NCBI GenBank assembly: GCA_013214885.1
Contig: JABSRS010000137.1
Span: 1-8,203 of the forward strand
Length of the DNA stretch: 8,203 nucleotides
Source of the DNA: Gammaproteobacteria bacterium
GTDB taxonomy: Bacteria; Pseudomonadota; Gammaproteobacteria; Enterobacterales; Psychrobiaceae
Direction: 5' to 3'
Positions 1 through 6,183 of this stretch are shown here, in pieces (the stretch's first letter is position 1; each line of letters starts with the position of its first letter). Under the pieces are notes generated by a model that was given only the letters and a program-made list of their open reading frames with translations, was not told the origin of the DNA and made no database searches. The translations under genes were made by a program, and so were the position numbers.

Positions 1-532
1 CGGTGTTGACTGTAAATTCATCTTCATTAGGATCGATGAATTTGGTGATGATATCCGTTAGACGAATTTCTTCTGCTTCATAACGATCGTATTGATCAAG
101 TAACGAGCTAATCGCTGCTGGGTAATCAGAAACAGAGACTTGAACCTGCTTGATCCCTTCTTCGATTCGCTTGGCGATAACAATTTCGCCTTCACGGGTT
201 AGTAGTTCTACGGTACCCATTTCACGCATGTACATACGAACAGGATCGGTAGTACGACCAATTTCACTTTCAACAGTGGCTAATACTTGAGCGGCAGCTT
301 CTGCGGCATCTTCATCGGTACTATTTTCTGACATCATTAAGGTATCTTGATCAGGTGCTGTTTCGAACACTTGAATACCCATATCATTTAGCATTTGGAT
401 GATGTCTTCAATTTGATCTGAATCGACCATGTCAGAAGGTAAGTGGTCGTTAACCTCGGCATAGGTTAAATAGCCTTGTTCTTTACCTTTGGTGACTAGA
501 AGTTTTAAACGAGACTGAGAGGTTTGCTCCAT
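1..532 (-). CDS. rpoD: RNA polymerase primary sigma factor RpoD (sigma-70), N-terminal part, cut by the window edge
   Basis: This is the first 177 codons of the housekeeping sigma factor, which directs RNA polymerase core to most promoters. Reading leftwards from the ATG at 530-532, the protein begins MEQTSQSRLKLLVTKGKEQG and continues YLTYAEVNDHLPSDMVDSDQ, the classic sigma region 1.1 (about residues 1-60). An acidic, Ala-rich stretch follows (about 70-90). Region 1.2 comes next, with DPVRMYMREMGTVELLTREG at 97-116 and EIVIAKRIEEG after it. The start of the non-conserved region is the last part visible. The core-binding, -10 and -35 recognition regions (2-4) lie outside the window; the E. 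coli protein is 613 residues. The frame is open to base 1. It is the last visible gene of the macromolecular-synthesis operon, 97 bases after the dnaG stop codon ends. The Shine-Dalgarno is weak (GTGGG about 10 bases upstream). The identification is very secure. Confidence 0.97.
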   Translation of the reverse strand, partial: MEQTSQSRLKLLVTKGKEQGYLTYAEVNDHLPSDMVDSDQIEDIIQMLNDMGIQVFETAPDQDTLMMSENSTDEDAAEAAAQVLATVESEIGRTTDPVRMYMREMGTVELLTREGEIVIAKRIEEGIKQVQVSVSDYPAAISSLLDQYDRYEAEEIRLTDIITKFIDPNEDEFTVNT

Positions 533-627
533 AGATCATTACCCACTATAAATGACGACAAAAGAACAACTATTAAAAGTTGCAAAGGATTAATTATAAC
601 GCGTTTGAACGAAAGCAGCTAGTTTTG

Positions 628-2388
628 TTAACGTTCATTTTGGATTAATTGTGCATATTCTTGACGTTCTTCACTGGTTAATTTATCAACTCGTGATTTA
701 TGCGCCAATTGCTCCAGTCTTAATTCTAAATGTTTATTGATTATTTCAATGATGGTATCAATGAATTGTGGCTCAAGATTGTCATTCTCGACATCATGTT
801 CCCAAGCGGCCATCTTTAATAAGGACGGGTATTCTGGGGTGCCGCGCCACCGTTCGAGTAACTGAGGTGAAGTGATTTCTGGTTGTTGACGGACCTGATT
901 AATCAGGGTCTGCAATAAACCAGTGCCTTTAATTTTAATTTGGCTTAATTCTGGGATGTCACTAATTGCTTTGACTAGACTCGGATGCTGGATCAGTAAA
1001 CCAATAGCTTGGCGCACAATGGAGCCGCGTTTGGCCTCTTTACGCTTCTGCTTGGCCTGTGTTGGTTTATCTTGCTGAATAAATCGATTGAGCGAGTCAG
1101 CTTCCAGCCCAAGGTATTTGGCCAGCTTTTCTTTCATCATTTGCTGAAAAACGCCGTCGGCAATGCTGCTCACCAAGGGTAGGGCTAATTTAGCCAACGT
1201 CGAGCGACCATCTTCCGAGTCCATTTCGACTTGGCTTAATAAATTTTCAAATAAGAATTGTGACAGCGGTTTTGCTTGTTCAACTAATTCAATAAACTTT
1301 TGTTCACCCAGAGTTCGGACCATTGAATCGGGGTCTTCGCCATCGGGTAGGAACATGAATTTTATTTGACGACCGTCTTGGAGGTGCGGCAATGAGTTTT
1401 GTAGCGTACGCCATGCAGCTTCGCGACCCGCGCGGTCACCGTCATAACAACAGATGATTTCATTGGCATTACGGAACATTAACTGAATTTGTTCGGTGGT
1501 AGTTGCCGTGCCCAAAGACGCCACTGCCCAGCTAATACCATTTTGCGCTAATGCCACGACGTCCATATAACCTTCGACCACCAACAGCCGTTTTAAGTCA
1601 CGGTTGGCCTGTTTGGCCTCGAAAAAACCGTATAACTCTGAGCCTTTATGGAATATTGGGGTTTCTGGCGAGTTTAAATATTTTGGCGTGGTGTCATCAA
1701 GTACGCGGCCACCAAAGCCAATGACCCTGCCGCGTCGATCGCGGATCGGAAACATCACGCGATTACGAAAACGATCGTAGACTCGACCTTTTTCGTTTTT
1801 AATTAATACCCCAGTTTCTAATAACTGGTTTTCGTGTTGGAACCCTTTGCCGAATTTATCTTTAACTTCTTGCCAGTCATCAGGTGCATAGCCAATACCA
1901 AAGCGTTTGGCTATTTCACCGCTCAAGCCACGATTTTTTAAATAATCGATTACGTCTTTGCTATTTTTGTTGCTTTGTAATTGCTGGCGATAATACTGCT
2001 CAACTTGCGCCATTAACTCGTAGTAGTCGAGTTTTTTTTGCTTGTCGATTGAGTATTGTTGAGCGCTTTTTTTCTCATTTCCAGAGTCTTCTCTGGGGAC
2101 GTCGAGGTTGTAAATACCCGCTAATTCATCGACGGCATCAGGAAAATCAAGTCGGTCATATTCCATTAAAAACGAACTAACGTTGCCGCTGGCCCCACAG
2201 CCAAAGCAATGATAAAACTGCTTGTCTTGACTGACGTGGAACGAAGGGCTTTTTTCGCCATGAAATGGGCAGCAGGCGACATAACTTTTACCCGCTTTTT
2301 TGAGTTTGACTCGGCCATCGATCAAATCGACTATGTCGGTGCGGGAAATTAGGTCATCGATAAAATTTTGCGGGATTAAACCAGCCAT
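628..2388 (-). CDS. dnaG: DNA primase DnaG
   Basis: This primase makes the short RNA primers for Okazaki fragments at the replication fork and works with the DnaB helicase. At 586 residues it is close to the E. coli protein (581), and the N-terminus MAGLIPQNFIDDLISRTDIV aligns residue for residue, which supports the ATG at 2386-2388. The CHC2 zinc finger is C40, H43, C61 and C64. The basic RNA polymerase motif is around residues 205-230 (YDRFRNRVMFPIRDRRGR, then GFGGR). The Toprim catalytic core has VVEGYMD with E272, CYDGDRAGREAA with D316 and D318, and a later acidic LPDGEDPDS at 347-355. A Lys/Arg-rich linker (about 441-455) leads to the C-terminal helicase-binding domain (about 456-586). 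The Shine-Dalgarno is poor, in keeping with low primase output. A terminator lies between this gene and yqeY upstream; rpoD follows downstream. All key residues are intact. Confidence 0.98.
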   Translation of the reverse strand: MAGLIPQNFIDDLISRTDIVDLIDGRVKLKKAGKSYVACCPFHGEKSPSFHVSQDKQFYHCFGCGASGNVSSFLMEYDRLDFPDAVDELAGIYNLDVPREDSGNEKKSAQQYSIDKQKKLDYYELMAQVEQYYRQQLQSNKNSKDVIDYLKNRGLSGEIAKRFGIGYAPDDWQEVKDKFGKGFQHENQLLETGVLIKNEKGRVYDRFRNRVMFPIRDRRGRVIGFGGRVLDDTTPKYLNSPETPIFHKGSELYGFFEAKQANRDLKRLLVVEGYMDVVALAQNGISWAVASLGTATTTEQIQLMFRNANEIICCYDGDRAGREAAWRTLQNSLPHLQDGRQIKFMFLPDGEDPDSMVRTLGEQKFIELVEQAKPLSQFLFENLLSQVEMDSEDGRSTLAKLALPLVSSIADGVFQQMMKEKLAKYLGLEADSLNRFIQQDKPTQAKQKRKEAKRGSIVRQAIGLLIQHPSLVKAISDIPELSQIKIKGTGLLQTLINQVRQQPEITSPQLLERWRGTPEYPSLLKMAAWEHDVENDNLEPQFIDTIIEIINKHLELRLEQLAHKSRVDKLTSEERQEYAQLIQNER

Positions 2389-2474
2389 ACTTCAAGATCT
2401 CGAGTTGCCGTTTGAGGCTAAAAAAATACGTAATTATGATAAGAATAACGCAGGACTAGATGGATAATCAAGGG

Positions 2475-2510
2475 GGAGTTAGAACGAATTTATTAACAAA
2501 AGATCCAAAC
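2475..2510 (-). promoter_or_regulatory. AT-rich spacer after the yqeY terminator, no convincing promoter
   Basis: This is the stretch just past the yqeY terminator on the minus strand, inside the 183-base yqeY-dnaG gap. The nearest promoter-like pair reading towards dnaG starts just beyond its left end: TTGATT, about 18 bases, then TATTCT. Each hexamer matches the sigma70 consensus at only about four of six positions. If used, it would let dnaG-rpoD be transcribed independently of rpsU. I see no CTG-N10-CAG LexA-type box here. This is a weak call, recorded so the gap is not left undescribed. Confidence 0.15.
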
Positions 2511-2539
2511 AAACAAGCCGCGCTAGGCACGGCTTGTTT
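2504..2539 (-). terminator. Intrinsic terminator/attenuator between yqeY and dnaG
   Basis: An inverted repeat pairs 2511-2520 (AAACAAGCCG on the plus strand) with 2530-2539 (CGGCTTGTTT), ten perfect base pairs. Read as minus-strand RNA, the stem extends inward by one G-U wobble and two G-C pairs, to about 13 pairs closing a three-base CUA loop. It is followed by the U-rich tail UUUGUUUGG. The wobble becomes a mismatch on the plus strand, so the structure favours minus-strand transcription. It starts about 32 bases after the yqeY stop codon and ends about 115 bases before dnaG. In E. coli an attenuating terminator sits at the equivalent place, just before dnaG in the rpsU-dnaG-rpoD operon, which supports a partial-readthrough role. 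The imperfect U-tract fits incomplete termination. Confidence 0.8.
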
Positions 2540-2571
2540 ACGCGTATGTATTGTACTAAAAAGTACAGTAC

Positions 2572-3018
2572 TTAGGCAGAAAAGGCTGCTTTAATTAAGC
2601 CACTAATCTTGCCCAAATCAGCACGACCTTGAACCTGAGGTTTGAGGATAGCCATGACTTTCCCCATCTCTTGCATTGAAGTTGCACCTGCTTGTTCAAT
2701 TGCAGCTTTAATCAAACTATCGACTTCGTCGCTAGTCAGTGGTTTCGGTAAAAATTCCTCAATCACTGTGATCTCTTGCAATTCAATGTCAGCTAAATCT
2801 TGACGATTTGCATCTTCAAACTGTTTTGCTGCATCGCGGCGTTGCTTAACCATTTTTACTAAGATGGCTAAAACGTCATCATCGTTTAAGGTAATGCGCT
2901 CATCGATTTCTCGTTGTTTAACGGCAGCGAGAGCCATTCTGATCGTTTTTAAGCGCTCTTTATCTTTAGCGCGCATAGAAACTTTCATTTGGTCTCTTAG
3001 TTGCTCATTTAGATTCAT
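2572..3018 (-). CDS. yqeY: GatB/YqeY domain-containing protein
   Basis: This small cytosolic protein of 148 residues matches the YqeY family: MNLNEQLRDQMKVSMRAKDK at the start, then RLKTIRMALAAVKQREIDER, and a C-terminal GKVMAILKPQVQGRADLGKI. The family resembles the helical tail domain of GatB, the tRNA-dependent amidotransferase subunit that contacts tRNA. The stand-alone protein has no catalytic part, and its own function is not established; a role near translation or tRNA is inference. The central region (about residues 15-60) is charged and helical. It lies 13 bases after the rpsU stop codon, so the two are surely cotranscribed. No Shine-Dalgarno is visible in that gap, which suggests translational coupling to rpsU. 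A terminator follows before dnaG. This placement is common in gammaproteobacteria outside the enterics. Confidence 0.93.
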   Translation of the reverse strand: MNLNEQLRDQMKVSMRAKDKERLKTIRMALAAVKQREIDERITLNDDDVLAILVKMVKQRRDAAKQFEDANRQDLADIELQEITVIEEFLPKPLTSDEVDSLIKAAIEQAGATSMQEMGKVMAILKPQVQGRADLGKISGLIKAAFSA

Positions 3019-3031
3019 AGTCGACTAATTC

Positions 3032-3247
3032 TTAGTACATACGAACGCGACGAGCGTTTTCACGGCTCAATTTTTTAGCTAGACGCTTTGTAGCTGCTGC
3101 TTTAGCACGCTTACGAGCAGTCGTTGGCTTTTCATAGTGCTCACGACTACGTACTTCAGATAGGATTCCTGCTTTTTCACAAGAGCGCTTGAAGCGACGT
3201 AGTGCTACGTCAAATGGTTCGTTTTCTCTAACTTTAACTATTGGCAT
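3032..3247 (-). CDS. rpsU: 30S ribosomal protein S21
   Basis: S21 is a small, highly basic protein of the 30S subunit that sits near the anti-Shine-Dalgarno end of 16S rRNA and aids initiation on natural mRNAs. At 71 residues it has the usual gammaproteobacterial length. The sequence [20 protein letters not shown], then [20 protein letters not shown] and an Arg/Lys/Ala-rich tail ending RVRMY, is essentially the family consensus. It starts at an ATG (3245-3247) with a good Shine-Dalgarno (GAGGTG, 8 bases upstream). It is the first gene of the macromolecular-synthesis operon, followed by yqeY, dnaG and rpoD, and is divergent from tsaD across a 211-base spacer. Its strong ribosome-binding site contrasts with the weak ones of yqeY, dnaG and rpoD, so S21 should be the most abundant product. 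Confidence 0.98.
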   Translation of the reverse strand: MPIVKVRENEPFDVALRRFKRSCEKAGILSEVRSREHYEKPTTARKRAKAAATKRLAKKLSRENARRVRMY

Positions 3248-3255
3248 TTGCCTTT

Positions 3256-3261
3256 CACCTC
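3256..3261 (-). promoter_or_regulatory. Strong ribosome-binding site of rpsU
   Basis: GAGGTG on the minus strand, 8 bases before the rpsU ATG, with a second AAAGG even closer to the start. This is the clearest Shine-Dalgarno in the window. It fits the high demand for S21 compared with the downstream genes of the operon. Confidence 0.75.
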
Positions 3262-3286
3262 GAAGGTTGTTTCATATAAGCCAATT

Positions 3287-3314
3287 GCAATAAATAATGT
3301 TGCAGGGCTGTCAA
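3287..3314 (-). promoter_or_regulatory. Probable rpsU operon promoter (perfect -35, weak -10)
   Basis: The minus strand carries a perfect sigma70 -35 hexamer TTGACA (3309-3314). The best -10 at a normal distance is TATTGC (3287-3292) after a 16-base spacer, which is poor (three of six matches). Transcription would start near 3280, giving a leader of about 30 bases that contains the GAGGTG ribosome-binding site. The placement is right for the operon promoter, but the weak -10 leaves the exact site uncertain. Confidence 0.4.
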
Positions 3315-3374
3315 ATTTTGGTGCGACATTTTAATCCGAACCTGACCCTATTGTAAAGAAAGATCATGCCTTGC

Positions 3375-3411
3375 TGCAAATTATTTCTGCAATATTGCCA
3401 ATTATTTTGCC
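3375..3411 (+). repeat. Imperfect 16-base direct repeats 21 bases apart, plus a small palindrome, at the tsaD promoter
   Basis: TGCAAATTATTTCTGC (3375-3390) and TGCCAATTATTTTGCC (3396-3411) share 12 of 16 positions, including 11 of the first 12. Their starts are 21 bases apart, two helical turns. The perfect ten-base palindrome GCAATATTGC (3389-3398) bridges them and overlaps the tsaD -35 box. The arrangement looks like a regulator-binding site in the divergent rpsU-tsaD spacer. In AT-rich DNA it could also be chance or an UP-element-like tract. Confidence 0.3.
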
Positions 3412-3424
3412 GATATAGTACAAT
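3395..3424 (+). promoter_or_regulatory. tsaD promoter, sigma70 type
   Basis: TTGCCA (3395-3400, five of six consensus bases) and TACAAT (3419-3424, five of six) are separated by 18 bases. The start of transcription would be near 3431, giving a leader of only about 28 bases before the tsaD ATG. This is the best-matching promoter in the window. The leader has no recognisable Shine-Dalgarno. Confidence 0.6.
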
Positions 3425-3458
3425 TGACTCAACTTATATTTGTTTGAAATGATATTTA

Positions 3459-4484
3459 ATGCGTATTTTAGGAATTGAAACCTCTTGTGATGAGACTGGG
3501 ATTGCCATTTATGACGATCAAGAAGGCTTACTAGCCCATCAACTATATAGTCAGGTCGAGCTGCATGCTGACTACGGTGGAGTGGTACCAGAGCTGGCAT
3601 CAAGAGATCACTCAAGAAAGATTATCCCATTGATTCGTCAGACATTAAAAGAAGCAAATTGCACCGCTGATGATATTGATGGCGTGGCTTTTACCGCGGG
3701 TCCAGGCTTGGTTGGCGCTTTATTGGTTGGTGCATCGGTTGGGCGTTCATTGGCTTATGCTTGGAATAAACCAGCGGTTGCGGTTCATCACATGGAAGGT
3801 CATTTATTGGCACCGATGCTGGAGGAAAATAAACCAGATTTTCCATTCCTTGCCCTATTGGTGTCGGGTGGTCACACCCAAATGGTTCGAGTTGACGGTA
3901 TTGGTCGCTATACTTTGCTCGGCGAATCGGTCGACGATGCCGCAGGTGAAGCGTTTGATAAAACAGCAAAATTATTAGGTCTCGATTACCCAGGTGGACC
4001 GCGTTTAGCTAAAATGGCAGAAACGGGAGATAGTTCACGTTTCACCTTTCCACGTCCGATGACCAACCGCCCAGGGTTAGATTTTAGTTTTAGTGGTTTA
4101 AAAACATTTGCCGCTAATACTATTGCGGCAGAATCTGTTGATGGTGTTTGTGACGAGCAAACCAAGGCAGATATTGCCCGCGCTTTCGAAGATGCGGTGG
4201 TTGATACCCTAGCGATTAAATGTAAACGTGCACTTAAAGAAACTGGACTGAAACGTCTTGTTATCGCGGGTGGAGTGAGTGCTAATAGCCATTTACGCGA
4301 GCAATTAGAAAAGCTGATGAAATCACGCGGTGGCGAAGTGTTTTATCCTCGTCACGAGTTCTGTGCTGATAACGGCGCGATGATCGCCTACGCTGGGATG
4401 CAGCGCTTAAAAGCCAATCAAACTGTTGGGTTAGAGATTTCAGCGGTGCCGCGTTGGCCAATGGATACCTTGCCTGCAGTGTAG
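3459..4484 (+). CDS. tsaD: tRNA N6-adenosine threonylcarbamoyltransferase TsaD
   Basis: TsaD transfers the threonylcarbamoyl group from threonylcarbamoyl-AMP to A37 of ANN-decoding tRNAs, making t6A, as part of the cytosolic TsaB-TsaD-TsaE complex. At 341 residues it is close to the E. coli protein (337). The N-terminus [20 protein letters not shown] is the family hallmark of this ASKHA-fold ATPase. Metal ligands are H111 and H115 in HHMEGH and D304 in [13 protein letters not shown]. Other conserved blocks are [11 protein letters not shown] (81-91), LLVSGGHTQ (133-141), [18 protein letters not shown] (163-180), DFSFSGLKT (208-216) and [12 protein letters not shown] (269-280). The ATG at 3459 gives the standard N-terminus, although no Shine-Dalgarno precedes it. 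The gene is monocistronic, divergent from rpsU and convergent with plsY, and ends in a palindromic terminator. Intact and highly confident. Confidence 0.98.
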   Translation: MRILGIETSCDETGIAIYDDQEGLLAHQLYSQVELHADYGGVVPELASRDHSRKIIPLIRQTLKEANCTADDIDGVAFTAGPGLVGALLVGASVGRSLAYAWNKPAVAVHHMEGHLLAPMLEENKPDFPFLALLVSGGHTQMVRVDGIGRYTLLGESVDDAAGEAFDKTAKLLGLDYPGGPRLAKMAETGDSSRFTFPRPMTNRPGLDFSFSGLKTFAANTIAAESVDGVCDEQTKADIARAFEDAVVDTLAIKCKRALKETGLKRLVIAGGVSANSHLREQLEKLMKSRGGEVFYPRHEFCADNGAMIAYAGMQRLKANQTVGLEISAVPRWPMDTLPAV

Positions 4485-4498
4485 GGTTGCATATAGAC

Positions 4499-4525
4499 AA
4501 ATAGCAGCGATCGCTGCTATTTTTT
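4499..4525 (+). terminator. Palindromic terminator between tsaD and plsY, overlapping the plsY stop
   Basis: A perfect 24-base palindrome (4499-4522, centre between 4510 and 4511) has the arm core AATAGCAGC and centre GATC. It can form a stem of at least nine pairs and is followed on the plus strand by six T residues (4520-4525). It begins about 14 bases after the tsaD stop codon and is a textbook intrinsic terminator for tsaD. On the minus strand the hairpin is identical but the tail (ATTTGTCTAT) is a weaker U-tract, so it may also end plsY transcription. The plsY stop codon (4517-4519) lies in the right arm, and the T-run is the complement of the C-terminal Lys-Lys codons of plsY. Confidence 0.88.
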
Positions 4526-5119
4526 CCGTTTGAATTTCTGCCAAACTTTAGGCTCTTCACCTTTAAATAATCGGATGATGTTAGGTTGATGCCTAATGAT
4601 AATTAGTAAGCCAAGCATTGCCACTGGAATGGTATATTGCGGCTTAATAAAATAGGTTAATACTGGTGCCAGGCTTGCTATGAGGATGGCGGCAGCAGAC
4701 GAATAACCAGTAATAATCACCATGACCACCCAGCTAGCAAACAACATCCCCGTTAAATCTAAGCCGATTGGTAGCATGGCACCTAAGGCTGTAGCTACCC
4801 CTTTGCCACCTTTAAATTCAAAAAATATTGGGAATATATGACCCAAGCATGCCGCGATGGCCACAATACCTAAGCTAATTGGCTCAAGGCCAATAAAGTA
4901 CGAACACCAAACAGGAATCGTTCCTTTGATGACGTCGCCCACCAAAACAAGCACGGCAGGACGCGTACCGCCAATGCGTAAAATATTGGTGGCTCCAGGA
5001 TTACCCGAGCCATTTTTACGGGGATCTGGTAATTTATAGAGCCGAGCGATTATTATCGCACTCGATAATGACCCCGCTAAATAAGCAAAGATCACCATTA
5101 AAAAAGTTAACGCGATCAT
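4517..5119 (-). CDS. plsY: Acyl-phosphate:glycerol-3-phosphate acyltransferase PlsY
   Basis: PlsY is an inner-membrane enzyme that moves an acyl chain from acyl-phosphate (made by PlsX) to glycerol-3-phosphate, giving lysophosphatidic acid, the first step of phospholipid synthesis. From the ATG at 5117-5119 the protein is 200 residues (E. coli 205). Its FAYLAGS starts at the same position as the E. coli equivalent, so I prefer this start to an in-frame TTG at 5129-5131 that would add four residues. An AGGA lies 13 bases before the ATG, rather far. Conserved motifs are [16 protein letters not shown] (36-51), [18 protein letters not shown] (93-110) and RHQPNIIRL (176-184). Hydrophobic segments lie at about 2-24, 54-76, 80-100, 111-135, 139-158 and 162-176. 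The tail KFKRKK is basic. It is convergent with tsaD and divergent from folB. Confidence 0.95.
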   Translation of the reverse strand: MIALTFLMVIFAYLAGSLSSAIIIARLYKLPDPRKNGSGNPGATNILRIGGTRPAVLVLVGDVIKGTIPVWCSYFIGLEPISLGIVAIAACLGHIFPIFFEFKGGKGVATALGAMLPIGLDLTGMLFASWVVMVIITGYSSAAAILIASLAPVLTYFIKPQYTIPVAMLGLLIIIRHQPNIIRLFKGEEPKVWQKFKRKK

Positions 5120-5282
5120 AGTTGTACACAATTCCTAAGCATGTGGTGGCTGTTTTCCTTGGTCAATATAAGCTATATTAGCGCGCAAATACAAATATCG
5201 TTTTGATAAGTAGTTTAATTTCAAGGACTACTCATTTAAATTATATGGCACTATCATACGCTTGCGAGTGCAATAAAGGTAT

Positions 5283-5298
5283 CCGACCATCTTGTCGG
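5283..5298 (+). other. Small GC-rich hairpin in the folB upstream region
   Basis: CCGAC (5283-5287) pairs with GTCGG (5294-5298) around a six-base loop CATCTT, about 28 bases before the folB ATG. There is no U-tract after it, so it is not a terminator. It may be a leader stem that affects mRNA stability or translation, or chance. The 207-base spacer between plsY and folB must hold both divergent promoters. The best -10 I see is a TATAAT on the minus strand (5240-5245) without a good -35, and I find no clear promoter for folB. Confidence 0.3.
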
Positions 5299-5326
5299 CC
5301 GTAGTAACACTAAATTGAGAGCCGTT

Positions 5327-5683
5327 ATGGATATAGTTTTTATCAAGCAATTAAAAGTCGAAACAACCATTGGTGCTTATGATTGGGAAAAAACAATTAA
5401 GCAAACGTTGTTAATTGATCTTGAAATGGCCTGGGATAATAAAGCCCCAGCGTTGGAAGATGACTTAACTAAAGCTCTTGATTATGCGACTGTTTCTTCT
5501 CGAATTACTGATTGGTTGGCCGAGCAGAAAATTGAGCTAATCGAAACAGTTGCTGAGCGTATTGCCAGCATGTTGTTAACTGAGTTTGCAATTAGTTGGC
5601 TCAAACTTACGGTCCACAAGCCTGACGCCGTTGCTAATGCGGCAGGGGTTGGAGTAACCATTGAACGAGGCGTTAAAGGCTAA
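5327..5683 (+). CDS. folB: Dihydroneopterin aldolase FolB
   Basis: FolB cleaves (and epimerises) 7,8-dihydroneopterin to 6-hydroxymethyl-7,8-dihydropterin and glycolaldehyde in cytosolic folate synthesis. It usually works as an octamer of T-fold subunits. The ATG at 5327 gives 118 residues starting MDIVFIKQLKVETTIGAYDW, which matches the E. coli N-terminus exactly. An in-frame TTG at 5315 would add four residues but overlaps the likely Shine-Dalgarno (GAGAG, 5317-5321), so I reject it. Likely active-site residues are E21 in YDWE, Y53 in LDYATV, E73 in IELIETVAERIA and K98 in VHKPDAVANAAGVGVTIERG. It is the first gene of a folB-folK-uppP operon. Its TAA shares its last A with the folK ATG (TAATG), so the two are translationally coupled. 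The products are consecutive in the pathway. Confidence 0.96.
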   Translation: MDIVFIKQLKVETTIGAYDWEKTIKQTLLIDLEMAWDNKAPALEDDLTKALDYATVSSRITDWLAEQKIELIETVAERIASMLLTEFAISWLKLTVHKPDAVANAAGVGVTIERGVKG

Positions 5684-6183
5684 TGGCGACTATTTTTATT
5701 AGTATTGGCAGTAATATTGAAAAAGAACGTTATATTCGCCAAGGCGTTGCTCAGTTGGTAACAGCGTTCGGATCAATCAATCTATCGTCTGTTTTTGAAA
5801 GTGAGTCGGTTGGTTTTGATGGTAGTAATTTTTACAATCTAGTGTGCAGCGCTACCACATCATTAGAGATTGGCGAGGTGACGACCTTGCTGCGTCAAAT
5901 TGAAGTGGCTAATGGTCGTGATCGCAGTGCCAAGAAATTTAGCTCCCGCACCTTAGATTTAGATCTACTATTGTATGACGATTTAGTCGTGACATCGCCA
6001 GTGGTGTTACCGCGCGATGAAATTGACAAAAATGCATTCGTATTATGGCCATTGGCCTCCATTGCACCGGATTTGATGCACCCAACTCGCAATGAAACAT
6101 ATCAAGCCTTGTGGAGCAGTTTTGAGCAATCATCACAGCCGCTGTGGGCAATCGATTTTGACTGGCAAGGAAGTGATCAATAA
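5683..6183 (+). CDS. folK: 2-amino-4-hydroxy-6-hydroxymethyldihydropteridine pyrophosphokinase (HPPK)
   Basis: HPPK transfers pyrophosphate from ATP to 6-hydroxymethyl-7,8-dihydropterin, the product of FolB, preparing it for joining to p-aminobenzoate. The protein is 166 residues, slightly longer than E. coli FolK (159). The N-terminus [20 protein letters not shown] carries the family SxGSN motif. The signature lies at 85-96, [12 protein letters not shown], with the Mg-binding pair D92 and D94, preceded by VANGRDRS. Serines 87 and 88 replace the usual Gly/Ala-Pro, a variant seen in HPPK-like proteins encoded beside folB. The C-terminal part has [20 protein letters not shown], the usual substrate-enclosing block. 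Start and stop both overlap neighbours by one base (TAATG at each junction). In E. coli folK lies elsewhere, next to pcnB, so this could be a second copy in this genome. Function is confident; whether it is the sole HPPK is not known. Confidence 0.93.
   Translation: MATIFISIGSNIEKERYIRQGVAQLVTAFGSINLSSVFESESVGFDGSNFYNLVCSATTSLEIGEVTTLLRQIEVANGRDRSAKKFSSRTLDLDLLLYDDLVVTSPVVLPRDEIDKNAFVLWPLASIAPDLMHPTRNETYQALWSSFEQSSQPLWAIDFDWQGSDQ

Noticed and set aside
567..582. Small inverted repeat CAACT / AGTTG between dnaG and rpoD, possible terminator or RNase E processing site
   Set aside because: The stem is only five pairs, mostly A-T, with a six-base loop and a weak U-tract. E. coli has a processing site here, but this sequence alone does not support one.
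593..598. Perfect TATAAT on the minus strand in the dnaG-rpoD spacer, a possible rpoD promoter
   Set aside because: No hexamer resembling TTGACA is found 15-18 bases upstream, and it is not an extended -10. Perfect TATAAT is expected by chance in AT-rich DNA.
2552..2567. Inverted repeat TGTACT-AAAA-AGTACA just after the yqeY stop
   Set aside because: Six pairs, mostly A-T, next to a much stronger terminator hairpin; probably incidental.
2389..2571. SOS (LexA) box upstream of dnaG or in the operon spacers, as known for the E. coli rpsU operon
   Set aside because: No CTG-N10-CAG-like palindrome was found in the spacer upstream of dnaG or in the rpsU-tsaD spacer.
3364..3615. Open frame of 83 codons antisense to the start of tsaD
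   Set aside because: It covers the tsaD promoter and 5' coding region, has no recognisable protein features or ribosome-binding site, and is best explained as a chance reading frame.
4507..4514. GCGATCGC octamer (the HIP1 palindrome of cyanobacteria)
   Set aside because: It occurs once, at the centre of a terminator palindrome, and all genes are clearly gammaproteobacterial.
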